Part shown: positions 1 through 13,045 of the stretch, piece after piece
Position numbering within the stretch: position 1 is the stretch's first letter
Layout of the letters: each line of letters opens with the position of its first letter
DNA from: Argopecten irradians
Lineage: Eukaryota > Mollusca > Bivalvia > Pectinida > Pectinidae
NCBI RefSeq assembly: GCF_041381155.1
Contig: NC_091138.1
Coordinates: 38,185,604-38,249,603, forward strand
Direction of reading: 5' to 3'
Length of the DNA: 64,000 bases
Translations under genes and position numbers: made by a program
The notes under the pieces: model-generated
Seen by the model: the letters and a program-made list of their open reading frames with translations, nothing else
Database searches by the model: none
What the model was told of the DNA's origin: nothing

Positions 1-3000
1 AGTCGATTATTACATCTGTAATTAATAATATTAACACATAACTCCGACTCCCTTGATTGAAACACCGTTTTCTCCTTATTTGTACCAAATACGAGAAATA
101 TATCAAAGATACCGAGTTATCACCAAAGTTAATTAGCTGACTCGGTGTTGACGTAATGATTGAGTGGACTTATTGGGGTGTTATCTGGCGGTGTGGTCGG
201 TAACCAACACAGCTGTGTCTACTGTCCTAACGAGGGAGTGCTGGTTCATTCTGATCTGCGATTGATCTGTAGGATAGGTGAAAGTCGTTCACATAAACTA
301 TTCAGTAGCTACTGGTCCAGTTCGGGACAAAAATGGATGAAACAATTTACGGAAACCGTAAAACATTGGGAAGCCCCAGGGATATGGCCAGACCAGGAGA
401 CAAATTGCGTAGAATACTTTTAACTGACCTCGTGTCTCCTGATGACGGTCAATGCAATAGGCTACTGTAACTGGGTCACTTTTGATAGTAAAGACGAATA
501 CATATATATATATCGTATTTTGCAATAGTCTCGTATGTATAATTTTGAAGCTGTAAAACTTACAATACTATAGCAGGCATACCATTCAAACATTTATTTT
601 TTCGTTACTGCTAAATAAATAATAACTAGCACTGAAAATGTAGTTCTTGCCTTTCGATTTAACCCTCGTCACAAACTAGAATACCTGAAATGATTGTTGT
701 CTTTTGTCGCTCTACGATAAACGTAATAGATATCAGTCTTGCAGGTTGGGTATCAAATGTACCTGCCCTGCTGTAACAACTACATGATTATGAAAGACAA
801 CTAAATTCGAATATTTTATTTTGTCTTCCTAACTGGAAGGCTAGCGGTAATATGTCAGAACAAATTGTCCACTCAGGCCCAGAACGAAAAAAACCATCGA
901 TATAAACAACCATTGGTAGATTTGCGTTGTGTTTAAGCTTCGCAGATTGTTTCAAAAACAATGACAGTGCACTTTTTGAACCCACATTTCCTTTAGACAT
1001 CCAAAACACCTTGGGGACGTTTATCTTTATTTATCATCTACAAATGAAAACAAAACAATGACCAAGAAAGGGGTCAATGGGCTAATAATTGTTTTCGTGC
1101 ACCAATGGTTATTTATGAGAATATTTTGTTTGAAAACAACTATATCACCACAACACTCCTCGTCATCCGCACTGAATCATTTCCCCATTTACCATCTTAT
1201 ATTATACGTGTATTTACCTTACACGTATATTGTGATTATCCCACTATGTTATTTCGTTTGACATAGTGGAAAGCGTTTTGATTGGCTTTACGTATTAGGC
1301 TGTTTTCCCATTATGTAACAATGAAGTTTCCGTTAAAATGTGTGATTTATTGATACACTTGCGTAATAAATTCGCATAAAAAGAGTCCCATAAGATTATG
1401 TTGTATCACTGACTAATATGTAATCTTTATTGAATAATTAATGTATCAATATTATAATAACTAACCTAGATACATTTGTAGATTGTTTTGTATAAGAGCT
1501 ACAAGGAGAACATGTTAATCGCTTTTAGGTTTATTTAGGGTATAAACGCATTTCTAACATAAGAAATGTATAAAAAAAACACATGAAGCTTTTCAAGTTG
1601 TCTTTTAGGTTTTTTCTTAATGCCTGACGATCATCCGTTTAACAACTCAGCGATATATTACAATTCAAGCACATACCAACACATCCACGACCTACACATC
1701 CTTATAAACAAGAACTTCCTTATCGCTTCTTTTTAATTCAATACTGGGTTGCAATTGACGTGCAAATATGTAGTAAGATTTCAATTTCTTTTAAAGTTCC
1801 AAGATCTAAAACAAATTCAAATTCTTTAAATGATATACCGACGGCCGTATCTAGGAGTTAATCGGTGCGTTTGTATGACGTCAGTGATTTCCTGATTAGC
1901 TAGAAATAAATAAATGGTTTCGTTATCATCGTATTGGCTTCCATTATAAGAGTTTCTTTGATAATATTTAAAAACAAATTTCAGCCTGGTACCACCATCT
2001 TCCATTGGCTTTACTACTCATGAACGTATTTGATACATGACTAATTGATACCAGATCTACATCCGTATCCCCAAGCCTTTTTCACAGATTGCATCAAAAT
2101 TAATTGTGAGACTGCTTTGTCAATTTCCACAATATTTCCTTTTATGACAATGGATTTAGATTATGATACTTTTCAGTGGGGAAACTTTTATTTGAATATG
2201 CTGTAAATTTTACATTGAACGTGATCTGCTGTCATGTGAAACTACACTTGTTACTTTTGCGTTAAGCGAGACCATTATGATCATGATAAGGATCATTTCC
2301 TTTACTTATCGCTCGGTTGAGTAGTATCCGGTCACTTACAAGTGAATAATGAACATTAACGGCGTCTTCTTCATCTGTCGGCCTGAAATAACTCTTTTCT
2401 AATGCCATCTCGAGGGAAAGGCGCGCGCCAGCACTACAGGACACGGGCGGACATTCATATCCTTCTTGTACACACGCCTTGTCCCGCCAGTCTACACACA
2501 GAGCAGACGACTTGGTCAGTGTGATCTATGGGACAGGATGGGAGATGGACCTTCAATATTATACCATATAAAGACTTGTGATCAAATGGACCTGATTAAG
2601 TCCCCCGGGCACGAGGATATGAAGACAGAATGATTACAGAAAGGGATCGGCCAAACAGCTTCTGTCACACTGCACAGAAAAGTGTGTCCGCTCAAGATTT
2701 GTGTTTACGTAACATAATAATGTAGCATTGCTCATTCGAACAAACAGAACTTTCTTATGATTAAAGCATCTGGATGATCAGAAAATCGAATTAGGGAAGT
2801 GCGTAGGGCTCTCGTGCACTGCACGTTTATGTTTTGGTGTCTTGTGTTTAAATAAGGAAAAACGTCGGTTATTGAATTTGACTTCGAAAGAGCAAACGAA
2901 AGATTTTTTTTGGATGGTATAAGAGTTTGTACCGTCTCATTCGATAGTTAATGAGACGTTCACCATTGAAAAGGGTTCTGATTGTACCACATAAACAAAT

Positions 3001-3570
3001 CCAAAAGAACAAACAAAAGTTTTAAAAAATGCTTCTCTCTGTTTCTGCTTGACGCTCAGCATTAAAAAGCTTGGCCGTGGTCAGTGATAGTACCCTACAT
3101 TGTATCACCGAAAATATGTTTCAGTGATATCAAACATCCGTTCTGTGCACGAAAAGGACAAACAAATAAAAAAAGCCAGATTTACATGTATGCAAATCGA
3201 TGTGCCGATCCTTAATGGGCCTCGCTACCTCTTATGTATTAAATATCCCCACAACACCATATCGAATACCACACTCTATAAAAGGTTTCGGCTGTGCTAT
3301 CTAACAAGAAAATAACAAAATGAATAATGACTAATTGTGAGAGCATTTTGTGATTTTTAACTATAATGATGGTAAAATTATAAATCATGCAAATTTAACT
3401 AACTTTGATACAGCTGCGATAATGTAAATATGGTGTTTTCAAAACGAAGTATACAAATTATGATTTTAGTTAGGGTTGCTTTCTTTCTTTCGTATGATTG
3501 TTTTAAAACGTCAGAATGTAGCCAAATTCTGTTAATATGACTTAAAACATTTGAATATGATACAGGTGAT
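1..3570. other. Intergenic, no firm gene
   Basis: No conserved protein, RNA gene or clear transposon was recognised. All reading frames longer than 60 codons here look like chance frames in AT-rich DNA. Small perfect hairpins occur, for example at about 1,239-1,268 (CCACTATGT/ACATAGTGG) and about 2,933-2,960 (CGTCTCATT/AATGAGACG). A locally GC-richer patch at about 2,400-2,620 holds a possible minus-strand first exon, listed separately. Confidence 0.6.
2340..2408 (-). other. Possible first coding exon (weak)
   Basis: On the minus strand an ATG at 2,408 opens 23 codons (starting MALEKSYFRPTDEEDA) and runs straight into a textbook splice donor, GTAAGT, just left of 2,340. The frame is open upstream to another ATG at 2,444. 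The composition is less AT-biased than its surroundings and the peptide is acidic and hydrophilic. No downstream partner exon was recognised between 1 and 2,300, so the rest of the gene, if real, would lie outside the window or be divergent. A chance ATG-to-donor frame of this length is quite possible. Confidence 0.2.
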
Positions 3571-3574
3571 AAAT

Positions 3575-3735
3575 AAAATGAGGTCCGAGTGGCTGAGATG
3601 TCTGGACACATTTCTGCTAGCCCTGTACATGGTAATGTGATCGAATCGCACGTTGGGCAGTTGTCAGGAACTGACCACAGTTTGGCTATATGTCTCAGAT
3701 CACCTCTTAAACCTGTCAAATCCCTAAAAAACGCA
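3575..3735 (+). repeat. Degenerate tRNA-derived SINE
   Basis: The segment begins GTCCGAGTGGCTGAGATG, which resembles the start and A box of a Ser/Leu-type tRNA. It carries a B-box-like GATCGAATCGC about 55 bases later, then CACGTTGGGCAGTTGTCAGG and a diverged downstream domain. This order (tRNA head, then a conserved domain of the kind seen in bivalve MD-type SINEs) is from memory of those families. The internal promoter boxes are imperfect, so it is probably an old inactive copy. Confidence 0.6.
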
Positions 3736-3739
3736 GGTT

Positions 3740-6700
3740 GTTGATAAGAAGTTAAGTAAAATACTTTGAAACAAACTAATTCAAACCTCTGGAAATTCTG
3801 AAATGACTGTTAATAGGATGCTAATATATGTATGAAACCAACTAATTCAAACTTCTTAATATTCTGAATTTAAACAAAATCGAACTCAAGAATTAAATGG
3901 TGATTGATATCATTAAAATGTATAAAACGACAAATGAATTTTAACATCGCCAACATAGTAAGGAGTGTTTTCTTAATGAACACCTCGTTCACCAAGGCGA
4001 TATATACTCGTACACTAATGTCAATGTGCTCGTTTAACAGTCAGACAAGTGTTAACAGAGCTAATGAGGTTGCCAAATGAACAGATATAGGAAATTTTCT
4101 GATAGAACATACAGACTAATCCTTCCAATGACAGACTCCTTCCGAATATGGCTGCCTTAGATATTGTGACACATGTATTTGACCGGGCAAAAAGATAAAC
4201 CGGATGGTTTTTTTTCAGTGCACAGATCAACCTGTATTGAATAGCAGACGACCAAGAATAATGGTGTCAAGCATTCTGTCTTTCGAGGATATTATCGATG
4301 CTATACAGCGGTCTCGACTTCTTAGAAATATTAAGTTAATTTAGAAGCAGCTTTATAGGTAAATGGAGAAGACAAATCTGAAAGTTAAATATTATTATAA
4401 CAAACACATTGTCAAACATTTAGTGCTTTACCAGTGCAAAAAAGCCTACAATAAGAGGATCTCGACAACATTGGAAAGCTTATGAAACATTCGATAGTTT
4501 GTTGGACATGCTTAGTGTCATATCAATACCTATGTTATTAAGGATTCTTTTTTGTTTATGCGGAGTGTTGCGTATATGAAGACTGTGGTACATCCGTTAC
4601 CATGTTATGATTCTATAAAGTATTATATTTCTATTAAGGAAAAACATTACCAACTACCACATCTTACATTATACTGACAATTCAAAATCTACTCCCTTTC
4701 TGCAGAGTAAAAAAAACCTCAAAATTTTCATTTTATACAAGTAAATCTTTTTGGTATGTATCCATAATGATGTCAATGCTGAAAACAATCATTCACATCT
4801 GACATATCTAACCTCGCCTATCTTAAGAATGTTGGGAAATTACTGGGATGACGTAACAATGAACGTTTAATTATGTAAAGGTAGAAACAAAATGAAGTTA
4901 TGTGTTATTTAAAAATCTGTATGTGTGTCAACTGTCCTTACACAGGGGTAATTAGCAGATAAACGTATGTCGGATCTCGTCTGATGTACCTCGGGGATAT
5001 AACCAAGAATGAAGTCCCTGACAATAGTTCAAATGGAAACTTATCTCATTAAAAGATCAAAACGATTGGTCAGGATTAATATCCCGACTCCAGACAACAT
5101 GTTTCTGTCAGCCATTCACGAGTATATGTATGTCAGGTATTACTGATTTCAACACTTGTGCATTTTCACAAAGGAAAATACTTCACAAATTATCAATATA
5201 TGTAAAAGTTCCTATTTTGGTTTTGGTTTTTTCTTCGGAAGGAAAGACAAAGACAATTTTATTAAGCAATTATGTAATGTATGACCGGTCGGGATGGGTT
5301 GTTTGGTGTCTTTGCGTTGAATGATGTTACCCAACCTTCTTTCACGTGTGATTAACTTCATAAATTTTACAAGTTAATTCATGAAGTTTATCTTCGCAAA
5401 CTATTATATACATTATTTACATTATAAAACATTGATGGGAATTTTCATATTCATTATTTTCAATCCGAGAATGTTATTCCTCGCGCTGAAATCTTCGTTT
5501 TAAAATGGAAATTACGATATTTAGTGTTCGCACAATAAAGTTGCTTTGCAGAAATTTTTCAGTCATTGGGCAATAACGAGGACAACAATTACGACATAGT
5601 ATGCGTGGGCAAAACTGGCATTGATCATAATGCCCTGGTGGGCAACAGACGGCTCTCGAAAACAGCTGAAAGTAAGTGGCTGTTAGAAAATCACATTTAT
5701 ATGATGGTTGGTCAATGTCAAGCTCTGTACGGAAACAGATCAACCGTATTGTTTGTATTGTCCAATACATTAGGCAGTATTTGTCAACAAGTAGGCTATA
5801 GTTTGGATTTGGCATGGATAGGAAATCATTATTTCTTTTGTGAATTCACACACTTTAGTGCTAAGTCAAACGAGCAAAACTGTGATTTCGTTTGATACCT
5901 AACATATATATTACGGGATATTACTAAAACACTTTGATTGAATAGAGTTCATTATAGTTTGGTTATTAAATACAATTTCTATGTGTAACGTCAATTTCCA
6001 TTGAACGATATATTGGTCAATGATATTGGAACATAATTTACATGTTTTAGCCATTAATAGAATGGTCTGTCTGGCCTGGTCGTGCATTTATTAACACCGT
6101 ATTTGACTGTAATTGATAGGTAAGAAGCCATGTAAGTTGCTCTTCCGTACTTTGTGAGAAATTGTGGGTCTTCAAAACGCGGAAAACATACGAAAATCCG
6201 AATTCTCCTCCTACATATATCACGTGATCACGAGGGACAACCCTGTCATAACAAACAAAACACTTGGTAAAGATCCACTTTTAATATCCTTTCGTAATGT
6301 TTCTCTTTTTGAAGTGTATAGAAAAGCAAACGCAAGCCTACTGATAGAGAATTCACCAGTTTTTGACTTTTGAATTGATCGTAGATAGAGAATTGTACAA
6401 GATGTATTTCAAATAGTAGGCTATATACTAGAGATATATATCAAATACTTTAGTATATCATCACATAATAAGATTTAAAAAGCAAAGACAATATGACCTA
6501 ATATATCTATGAATAATATATCTAGATGAAACATGTGATTCAGAAGAATTTCACAATAGTGAAACTATTGGTACAATGTCAGGACATATTAACTGCCGCA
6601 TCCGGAAATCAACTTGAATATTTGGATAATTTAGGTAGATGGAAATACAAAATGTACAATTGTACAGTATAATAACCATTTGTAAAAGTTTAAAGTACTT

Positions 6701-8510
6701 AGTTGGCATAATACGGTCTAACAATATAACTAACACTAATAATGTATAAAGCGCAAACTTAAACATAAATTTTATTATCAAAATTCCTAATGCGTTATAT
6801 ATACAGGAACAATTAAGTCTTAGGGTGCATTGGAACCAGTGTTATATAGGCTCCCAGACACAAGGGCTTGCGACAGGTGTTGGGGGTACGATCTTCTGCT
6901 ATGTTGTTGTTGATTATATAGTAAAACCTACCCTACAGACACCTGTGATCCCAGTTTGGTATTTTGTATACCTTATGGAAATTAGGCTCTCAGCCATGGG
7001 TATTTATTATACACTGCGCTGTTTGATTGTAGCTAGAGTGCTACGGTTAGGAATGGATACGATATGAATTAAAATTCGTTCACTGTACAAGCGGAATTCG
7101 TCAACATATATTTTTTTCATAACGGATGAAGAACAATACCTTTAGGAAAATTTTTACTTTTCATGGTAATAAGGCAGAATTAACTTCAAACACAACTCTG
7201 GAAATACTCTTATGTTTTAATCTCTCCTCATGCAGCTTAATGATAAGTTTAACAATCTGCTTGCGTTGTAACATTGGTTGAGGTAAATATATGATATTAC
7301 CGGCCTGTAATAAAGCCTTCCTGTTTGTGTATTGTGTAAATCATTTATCAATATTCATATAAACAGAAACTTTATTATCAACTACAATGATAAGCAACCT
7401 AACGAATCCTTGTAACACTACTAGTATAACATGAGTTCATTCAAACTACTTTCTGAATGCTTTGTAAGATTGGCAGTATCTTTGTTAACCTCTTCTGCTT
7501 GATCGTTTCTAGATCGTGAAGACAAGTTATCGTCTGTCAAAAAAAGCATTACGCATTGTACTTTAAGAAAATAAATCGGCAGCTTTGTTTCTTTGATGGC
7601 CTTAGACTTTAAATTTGCCTCAATTTGAGGGGATTCATGGGGGATTTATTTTGTTGTTGAACATATTAATCCTTCAGCAATTTGTTAAACCTTTGCGGAA
7701 TAGGCGTAAAGAACCAATTCTACGAGATTAGAGGACGAAGACATACTCGATTAGCGGTTCTAAATGTCATTTAGAGGTCGATGATAAGTGATACCATTAT
7801 TACAAGCATTCCGATCAAGATAATTTACTGGTTTACATGGAATATAAGAAAGGTAAGCGGGGAAAGAGGTTGGCGACAGGTAGGTTGTTTGCTTTATATT
7901 TAAGGACGGTTTATTCTGTCTACAATGTACTACGGATAATGAAAAAAATATGTGTTGGAGACTGCGGTATGTTACTGTATGTATGTTTCTTGTAATAGTT
8001 TTATTCTTGCTCTATTTATAGTCCTATCTTACCGAAACAGCTAAAAGCAAAAATCTGACAAATAGAAAAGTTTAACATACTAACATAAAATACCAACATA
8101 TGAACAATGATATAAGATCACAACCGCGTTTACGCTCTAAAAGGCTTATACTGTTGAGTCTTCGGGACATTCCCCTCCGCTAAGAACGCTCTTGTAAATA
8201 TCAATAGCCATAGGTATAAGAAGTATCAGAATCGGAAAAGGAAATATCATGAATATCGACACCATAACACCCGTGTAACGACGGCAGCACCGAACATCCA
8301 CTCTTCCGACGACAACCATGACAGAATTATTAAGGTGGCGATGTTGAAATGAGCGAATAGGTGTTTTGAATTCAAAGAAATTATTTTGATTGGGATTCTA
8401 ACATCATTCTTGTCTCATTACCAAAAGGGTGTGATTTCCTATTATTTTTGCCTGAGTTTTATGTCACTGTTACAGCAGTAAGCCAGTAATAGACCGTTTA
8501 CTCCTGTAGT
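3740..8510. other. Intergenic, no firm gene
   Basis: Nothing recognisable as a gene. A near-duplicated motif, ACTAATTCAAAC followed by TATTCTGAA-like sequence, occurs twice around 3,770-3,870. A possible Cys-rich exon on the minus strand at 5,474-5,665 is listed separately. A short stretch around 7,950-7,975 (GGAGACTGCGGTAT) resembles the body of the SINE family found at 8.5 kb and may be a scrap of it. Confidence 0.55.
5474..5665 (-). other. Possible Cys-rich terminal exon (weak)
   Basis: On the minus strand an acceptor-like TTACTTTCAG precedes a 63-codon open frame ending in TAA at 5,474. It encodes eight cysteines within about 26 residues (pattern CC-x7-C-x2-C-x4-C-x2-CC-x3-C), followed by a basic tail. 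The clustered cysteines with Pro/Gly spacing look protein-like, but no family was recognised and no upstream exon was found. The opposite strand is also open across the same bases (plus frame 5,566-5,895), which weakens the case for either. Confidence 0.18.
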
Positions 8511-8905
8511 GTTTGTTTGTTTGTTTGATTAATGCACGTCCTATAAACAGTCAGGGTCATATAAGTAGGGATTTCCATGTATGCCTTGTAACGTGTATGT
8601 AGTGCGATGTGCATGTTTTGGGAGACTGCAGTATATTCGTGTTGCATTTTCTTCTATAGTGAAACGCAAAGTGGAACTCTTGCCCTTTTTACATTGCTTT
8701 ATCACTGAAGCATGCTGCCGAAAACACCAAACAACACATCCCACCGGTAACAAACAACGGGCGAACCAGTCATCCCACTCCAGATATGCTGAGCGCTAAG
8801 CAAAAGCAGAAACTACCACTTTAAAGACAATGGTGTGTCTTGGCCAGGGGACAGAACCCAGAGCCTTTTTCATAGAGGCGACCGCTCAACCAAAGGCCAA
8901 AAGTG
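8511..8905 (-). repeat. SINE-like element, family 1, near full length
   Basis: Read on the minus strand this has a tRNA-like head at about 8,903-8,838. It contains TTTGGTTGAGCGGTCGCC (A-box-like) and GGGTTCTGTCCCCTGG (B-box-like). The shared body follows (GGACGACTGG-like start, GGTGTTTTCGGCAGCATGCTTC, ACTGCAGTCTCCCAAAAC) and then a tail of GGACGTGCATTAATCAAACAAAC type. The same body recurs at 14.7, 21.9, 25.1 and 32.5 kb. It resembles tRNA-derived SINEs of molluscs, but a named family cannot be assigned without a repeat library. Confidence 0.7.
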
Positions 8906-10879
8906 AGGTGTGTCAAGGGATACGTTAATTTTTCTTTCTCCCTAATTTACTTTCTTATTCCTAACGCCTCCTGCATTGTCGTTTACAGTTTTAAAGTAAG
9001 GGCGGTATGTAAATAGTGATTAGTATTCGGCCTAGTAAGAAGAGTAAAGGATTTGTCTGTTGTCACTGACAACCTAAAGCCTGTATAATTGGTGCTTACT
9101 ATTCTTTACTCCGCAATTACTCTAAATGTAAATAGCAACGGTATTTGTTTTATTATAAAATCTGTCGATGTAATTGTCTGAGCGGACGTTGTTCAAATTG
9201 TTGCATTTCAGTGTAATGACACTTTACGATGGCCACTGAAAACACACTTATGTGGTCATGTGGTTATGACCAAATTCTCTACTCATAAAGAGCCGTTTTG
9301 AGGTTTGAAAACGGATTTATTAAAACATACTAAAATATTTGTAGCCAATGCGTTTTCTGTTTTTGAAATTAACATCTTTTACTGTTAAGGAATTTCTTTT
9401 CAAAAAGATTATGGTTAATTTTACTTTGTTTTCATACTAAATCTGACTTTCTGATTGGTCGATTCTGGTTTTTTCTATACCTCTTTTAAAGAATGACGCA
9501 AAAAAACGACGTTATGGTGTCGCAACTAATGTGCGTATTTTTATTATTATAATAATTATTTGTATTTTTGGAAAACAATTCCTTGACAAATCAACGGAAT
9601 CGTACCTTGATAAGCATTTGATTTTGTCAAGTGTTCTGAAAATCAATCATAAGTATTAATGTCACTATATTTGTATCAGTAATATCAACCCTAATTTACG
9701 TAATATAGATGAAAAAACGTTTTTGCGTACCCTAAAGAAAAAACTGCAGTGACATTTGACGCTGTTTAATGGTGTCACTAGCGTTTGAATAAGAGCAGAT
9801 AATACATTACAATTTCTGTTGTCGTTAGGAAGAATATGACCGATACAATAAAAATCTTTCACACAATTCCAAAGTCAATCATACAATATACTTCAAAATG
9901 TCATGGCATAATTTCAAATGATACATTAGCTATTCCCGGTAAATACCACGAATACATCACATATCAAGAAGTCCGTAATAAAATATAATTCAAGCATTCT
10001 TATATCACACTCACCATGTATTGGTATATTTACAAATAGTATTTAGAAAGAATTGCTTGCAATTCACAGCTGGATGTCCTCGCAAATAAGCGATATATCA
10101 TAAGGATTGTTAAAAAGTTTTTCATCAAGTCTTGAGAATTTCTTCAGCAATAAATTGGCCTCGTGTCACTTTTGTCGTCTAAATTGCACGTTATCGACAA
10201 GGTGACCTTGAACAGATCCCGTCAAATTTGGTTAGGGGTTTGACAGGGTGATTGAGTGTTCGTTTGCTATTTATGTATACATATACGTGTATTCGGTATA
10301 TATCATGTAGAACCAGAACAACTCGTTATCCCTTACTTATGCTTTAAATAGCCACATGACGCGATTTTCGAACACGAAGGTCATCATCAGCGATTGATTT
10401 ACCTACATAGATATATAACGAACGAACTCGCTGGTATATCTTTTCTGTAAGCACATTTGACCTGTATCGGAAATTTGACCTTGCAAGACGTACAATTTGA
10501 TGTATGACAAATTTCAAGTAATAAGCACAAAGTTACCTCGTGTTTCCTTCTAAAAAATAGCTATCCGTAGCTAATTTGACCGAATATTGAATCACATTTT
10601 GTTGCTGAATTGCATGATTTTGCTTTTTCACACGCCGGTATGTAGAAGCATTATAAAGATCATCCATTTTTAGATATTTAGCGGTAATCTTGTTTAAGAT
10701 GATTTTTAGCGGTAATCTTTTTTAAGCGATGATTAAGGTGATAACAGGTTCCACTTTATATTCACGATGATAAGGAAAGTAACCATTGACAATATTCCTT
10801 GTTGCAGGTTTCCTATACTGAATTTCTTTACAAGTTTAAGACTATCACGCTTTATGTTTTATTTTATCTTATAAACTAT
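8906..10879. other. Intergenic, no gene seen
   Basis: The first 100 bases or so (CTCCCTAATTTACTTTCTTA, CTAACGCCTCC) resemble sequence found just upstream of the SINE-like copy at 32.4 kb in opposite orientation, so the repeat unit may be longer than annotated. A 28-base near-tandem duplication (TTTTAGCGGTAATCTT) lies at about 10,670-10,730. No gene was recognised. Confidence 0.55.
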
Positions 10880-11020
10880 AAAAAGGGCAAAACCTTCCAA
10901 AATCACATATACCGCAGTCTCCTAAACTTCGTTTAACACTTCACACACGTAACACACAACATGCACAAAAGGCCGTCTTTGAATTATTATGTCAATATTA
11001 CAGTTATTTGATCATTTAAC
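10880..11020 (+). repeat. SINE-like family 1 fragment
   Basis: A 3' fragment of the family body. It holds CCTTCCAAAATCACATATACC, CGCAGTCTCCTAAAC, CACTTCACACACGTAACACAC and AAAAGGCCGTCTTTG, matching in order the second half of the copy at 14,746-15,011. The tRNA-like head and the CAAA tail are missing or too diverged to see. Confidence 0.5.
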
Positions 11021-11132
11021 ACAAATACCCCAACGCCCTATCAACACCATGATTAGTTTATTAGCTCATTAATTGTTAGCATCACTGAGTCTTGTGTAGA
11101 CGAATCATTTGCGTGCTGTAGTTGGAATTTTA

Positions 11133-11267
11133 AGAAGAATGTATTCCTTTCTTTACATCCTTAAACATTTATCTGAAGAAAAAATGTTTTCTATCATCAA
11201 ATCTCTAAACATGTATCTGAAAAAGAATGCATTTCTATTTTCAAATCTCTAAATATGTATCTGAAAC
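11133..11267. repeat. Three diverged ~45-bp tandem units
   Basis: Three consecutive units share the core AAATCTCTAAACATGTATCTGA and an A-rich AAGAATG start. The first unit is the most diverged. This looks like a small local tandem duplication with no coding content. Confidence 0.7.
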
Positions 11268-12682
11268 ACCACTTGCGAGGCCAGTTAACATCATCCGTTT
11301 AAAACCACAAGTATAAATGTCAAATGTAATTATTTTTGTTTCTTTTTTGTTTACCAACATCGCAATTTAAAGTGGTAACGCCGCTGATATTCCCCGCTTA
11401 AATACGTTAGTTGTCAATTTACAAACAACATTATGAAAATAAGTTACACTTTAATTGATTAATGATGCAATGTTCACGCGTAATTAGAAGACAGCCAGTA
11501 TGGCCGAATAAGGATAACGGTCGATTGGATACACAGCAGGTTACACTTGACACTGTGTTATGTGCTTGTGAAGAAACCGATTACTATCGACCATCTTTAA
11601 AATGCAAACACAATCATTGATGATTAGTTGATTTTTGAAAATAGGTTTAGATTTTGCCGTTATGCTGAAATTGTAAAAGCTATGGAACCGTAATGAAACG
11701 TGATAAGATGTTTTAAGATAGTTTTGTGGTGAATTTTCACTGTTTTGTAAAAATAAAACTGACTTGCGTCATTAATGATAAAGTTATACAATTACACAAT
11801 CAACAAAATTGTTTTTTACCCCTCATTTAACACTACTTATGATATATTTACGTACCTGATTTGACGTCGCAAAATTCCACATCGAATTACGGCCAGTACC
11901 AAAGAAAACAAAGTTGAAGGGCTGATTGTGTAAAAGCTGATGAATTTGAGATACATGTACCTTATTTTAACACTTCGCAACCAGGACCGTTCACAATGCT
12001 TACAAATCTTGAAAAGAAAAGGCATTGTTGAATGCCATTGAATTTTTATAAGATAGAAAGGAAGTCATTGACCTTCTAATAAAATAGTTTAGCTTGGAAA
12101 ATCATTATATGTGTAATATTTATAGACTTGTTATTACTCTAAAAAAGAATAAATCGGTCAAACATATTATAGCCCATATGGTTAATTACGATCAGTCTCA
12201 AACAGGTGTTCTACGCCATGCAATGTGCTCCACAAACAACGATATCGTTGATATGATAGTGTAGCAGCTGTAATTTTGTATTTATATCCGTGATGGACTA
12301 TAAACAGTAATTTGTTCCCATAGTAATCCACACAACAACATTTTACGTCAAGTAGCATCGTTTGAAATTGAGCTGTAACGGCGCTTATTGGTCGCACGTG
12401 TGCGGGGTCAGTTTGACCGTTAGATGGTAATCACTACTGACATGAAATCCGGTACTCAACACCACAAAACCGTGCAATAAGATTGGATAAAAACGTCCAA
12501 ATTTCCACAACGTTAATGACGTCATTTTGATACAGATGGGATGTTGAAGTACATATTGATGTATATAAAATAGAGCAAGGCCAGATAGCAGACTTTCTCA
12601 TTACTGTTTATGTTCTAAATTGATTGGATGTGAGAGGATGTGCACGCCCCGTAATATCAGGCAGATTCTGACTTTCAGAGCA

Positions 12683-13045
12683 GAGCAGATGTCTACAAAG
12701 GAGACGAATGCGCCGAAACGGCACACATACAGGCTAAAGTTGCTGTATTTCACAAGATTTTCAACGAAAAAAAGAGCTCAATATAGTTAATGGATACCAT
12801 GATTTTTCTAGCTCAGAAGAGCGAAACATAAGGGAAAAGGTGCAACGAAGACTATCCTAGTGGAGCAGATGACTACAAAGGAGACGAGAACCCCAAAAAG
12901 GCATTTCAAATTATTTTCAACGAAAAAGAAACGCGGTATGTTAAATGGATAATACCTACGCATCAGATTGAAGCCTAACGTGCCTACAGAAACCAGGGCA
13001 ATGAAACATGTCCTTGGAAACTGGGTATCTGAAAAATTGAATGGC
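12683..13045 (+). repeat. Diverged ~180-bp tandem duplication
   Basis: GAGCAGATGTCTACAAAGG at 12,684 recurs as GAGCAGATGACTACAAAGG at 12,863. Each copy is followed by a GGCA-containing stretch and TTTTCAACGAAAAA. The two copies are clearly related but strongly diverged, so the event is old. No protein frame is shared between them. Confidence 0.55.

Noticed and set aside
8541..8799. Sense and antisense frames of 70-72 codons
   Set aside because: Both lie wholly inside the SINE-like element, which is not protein coding.
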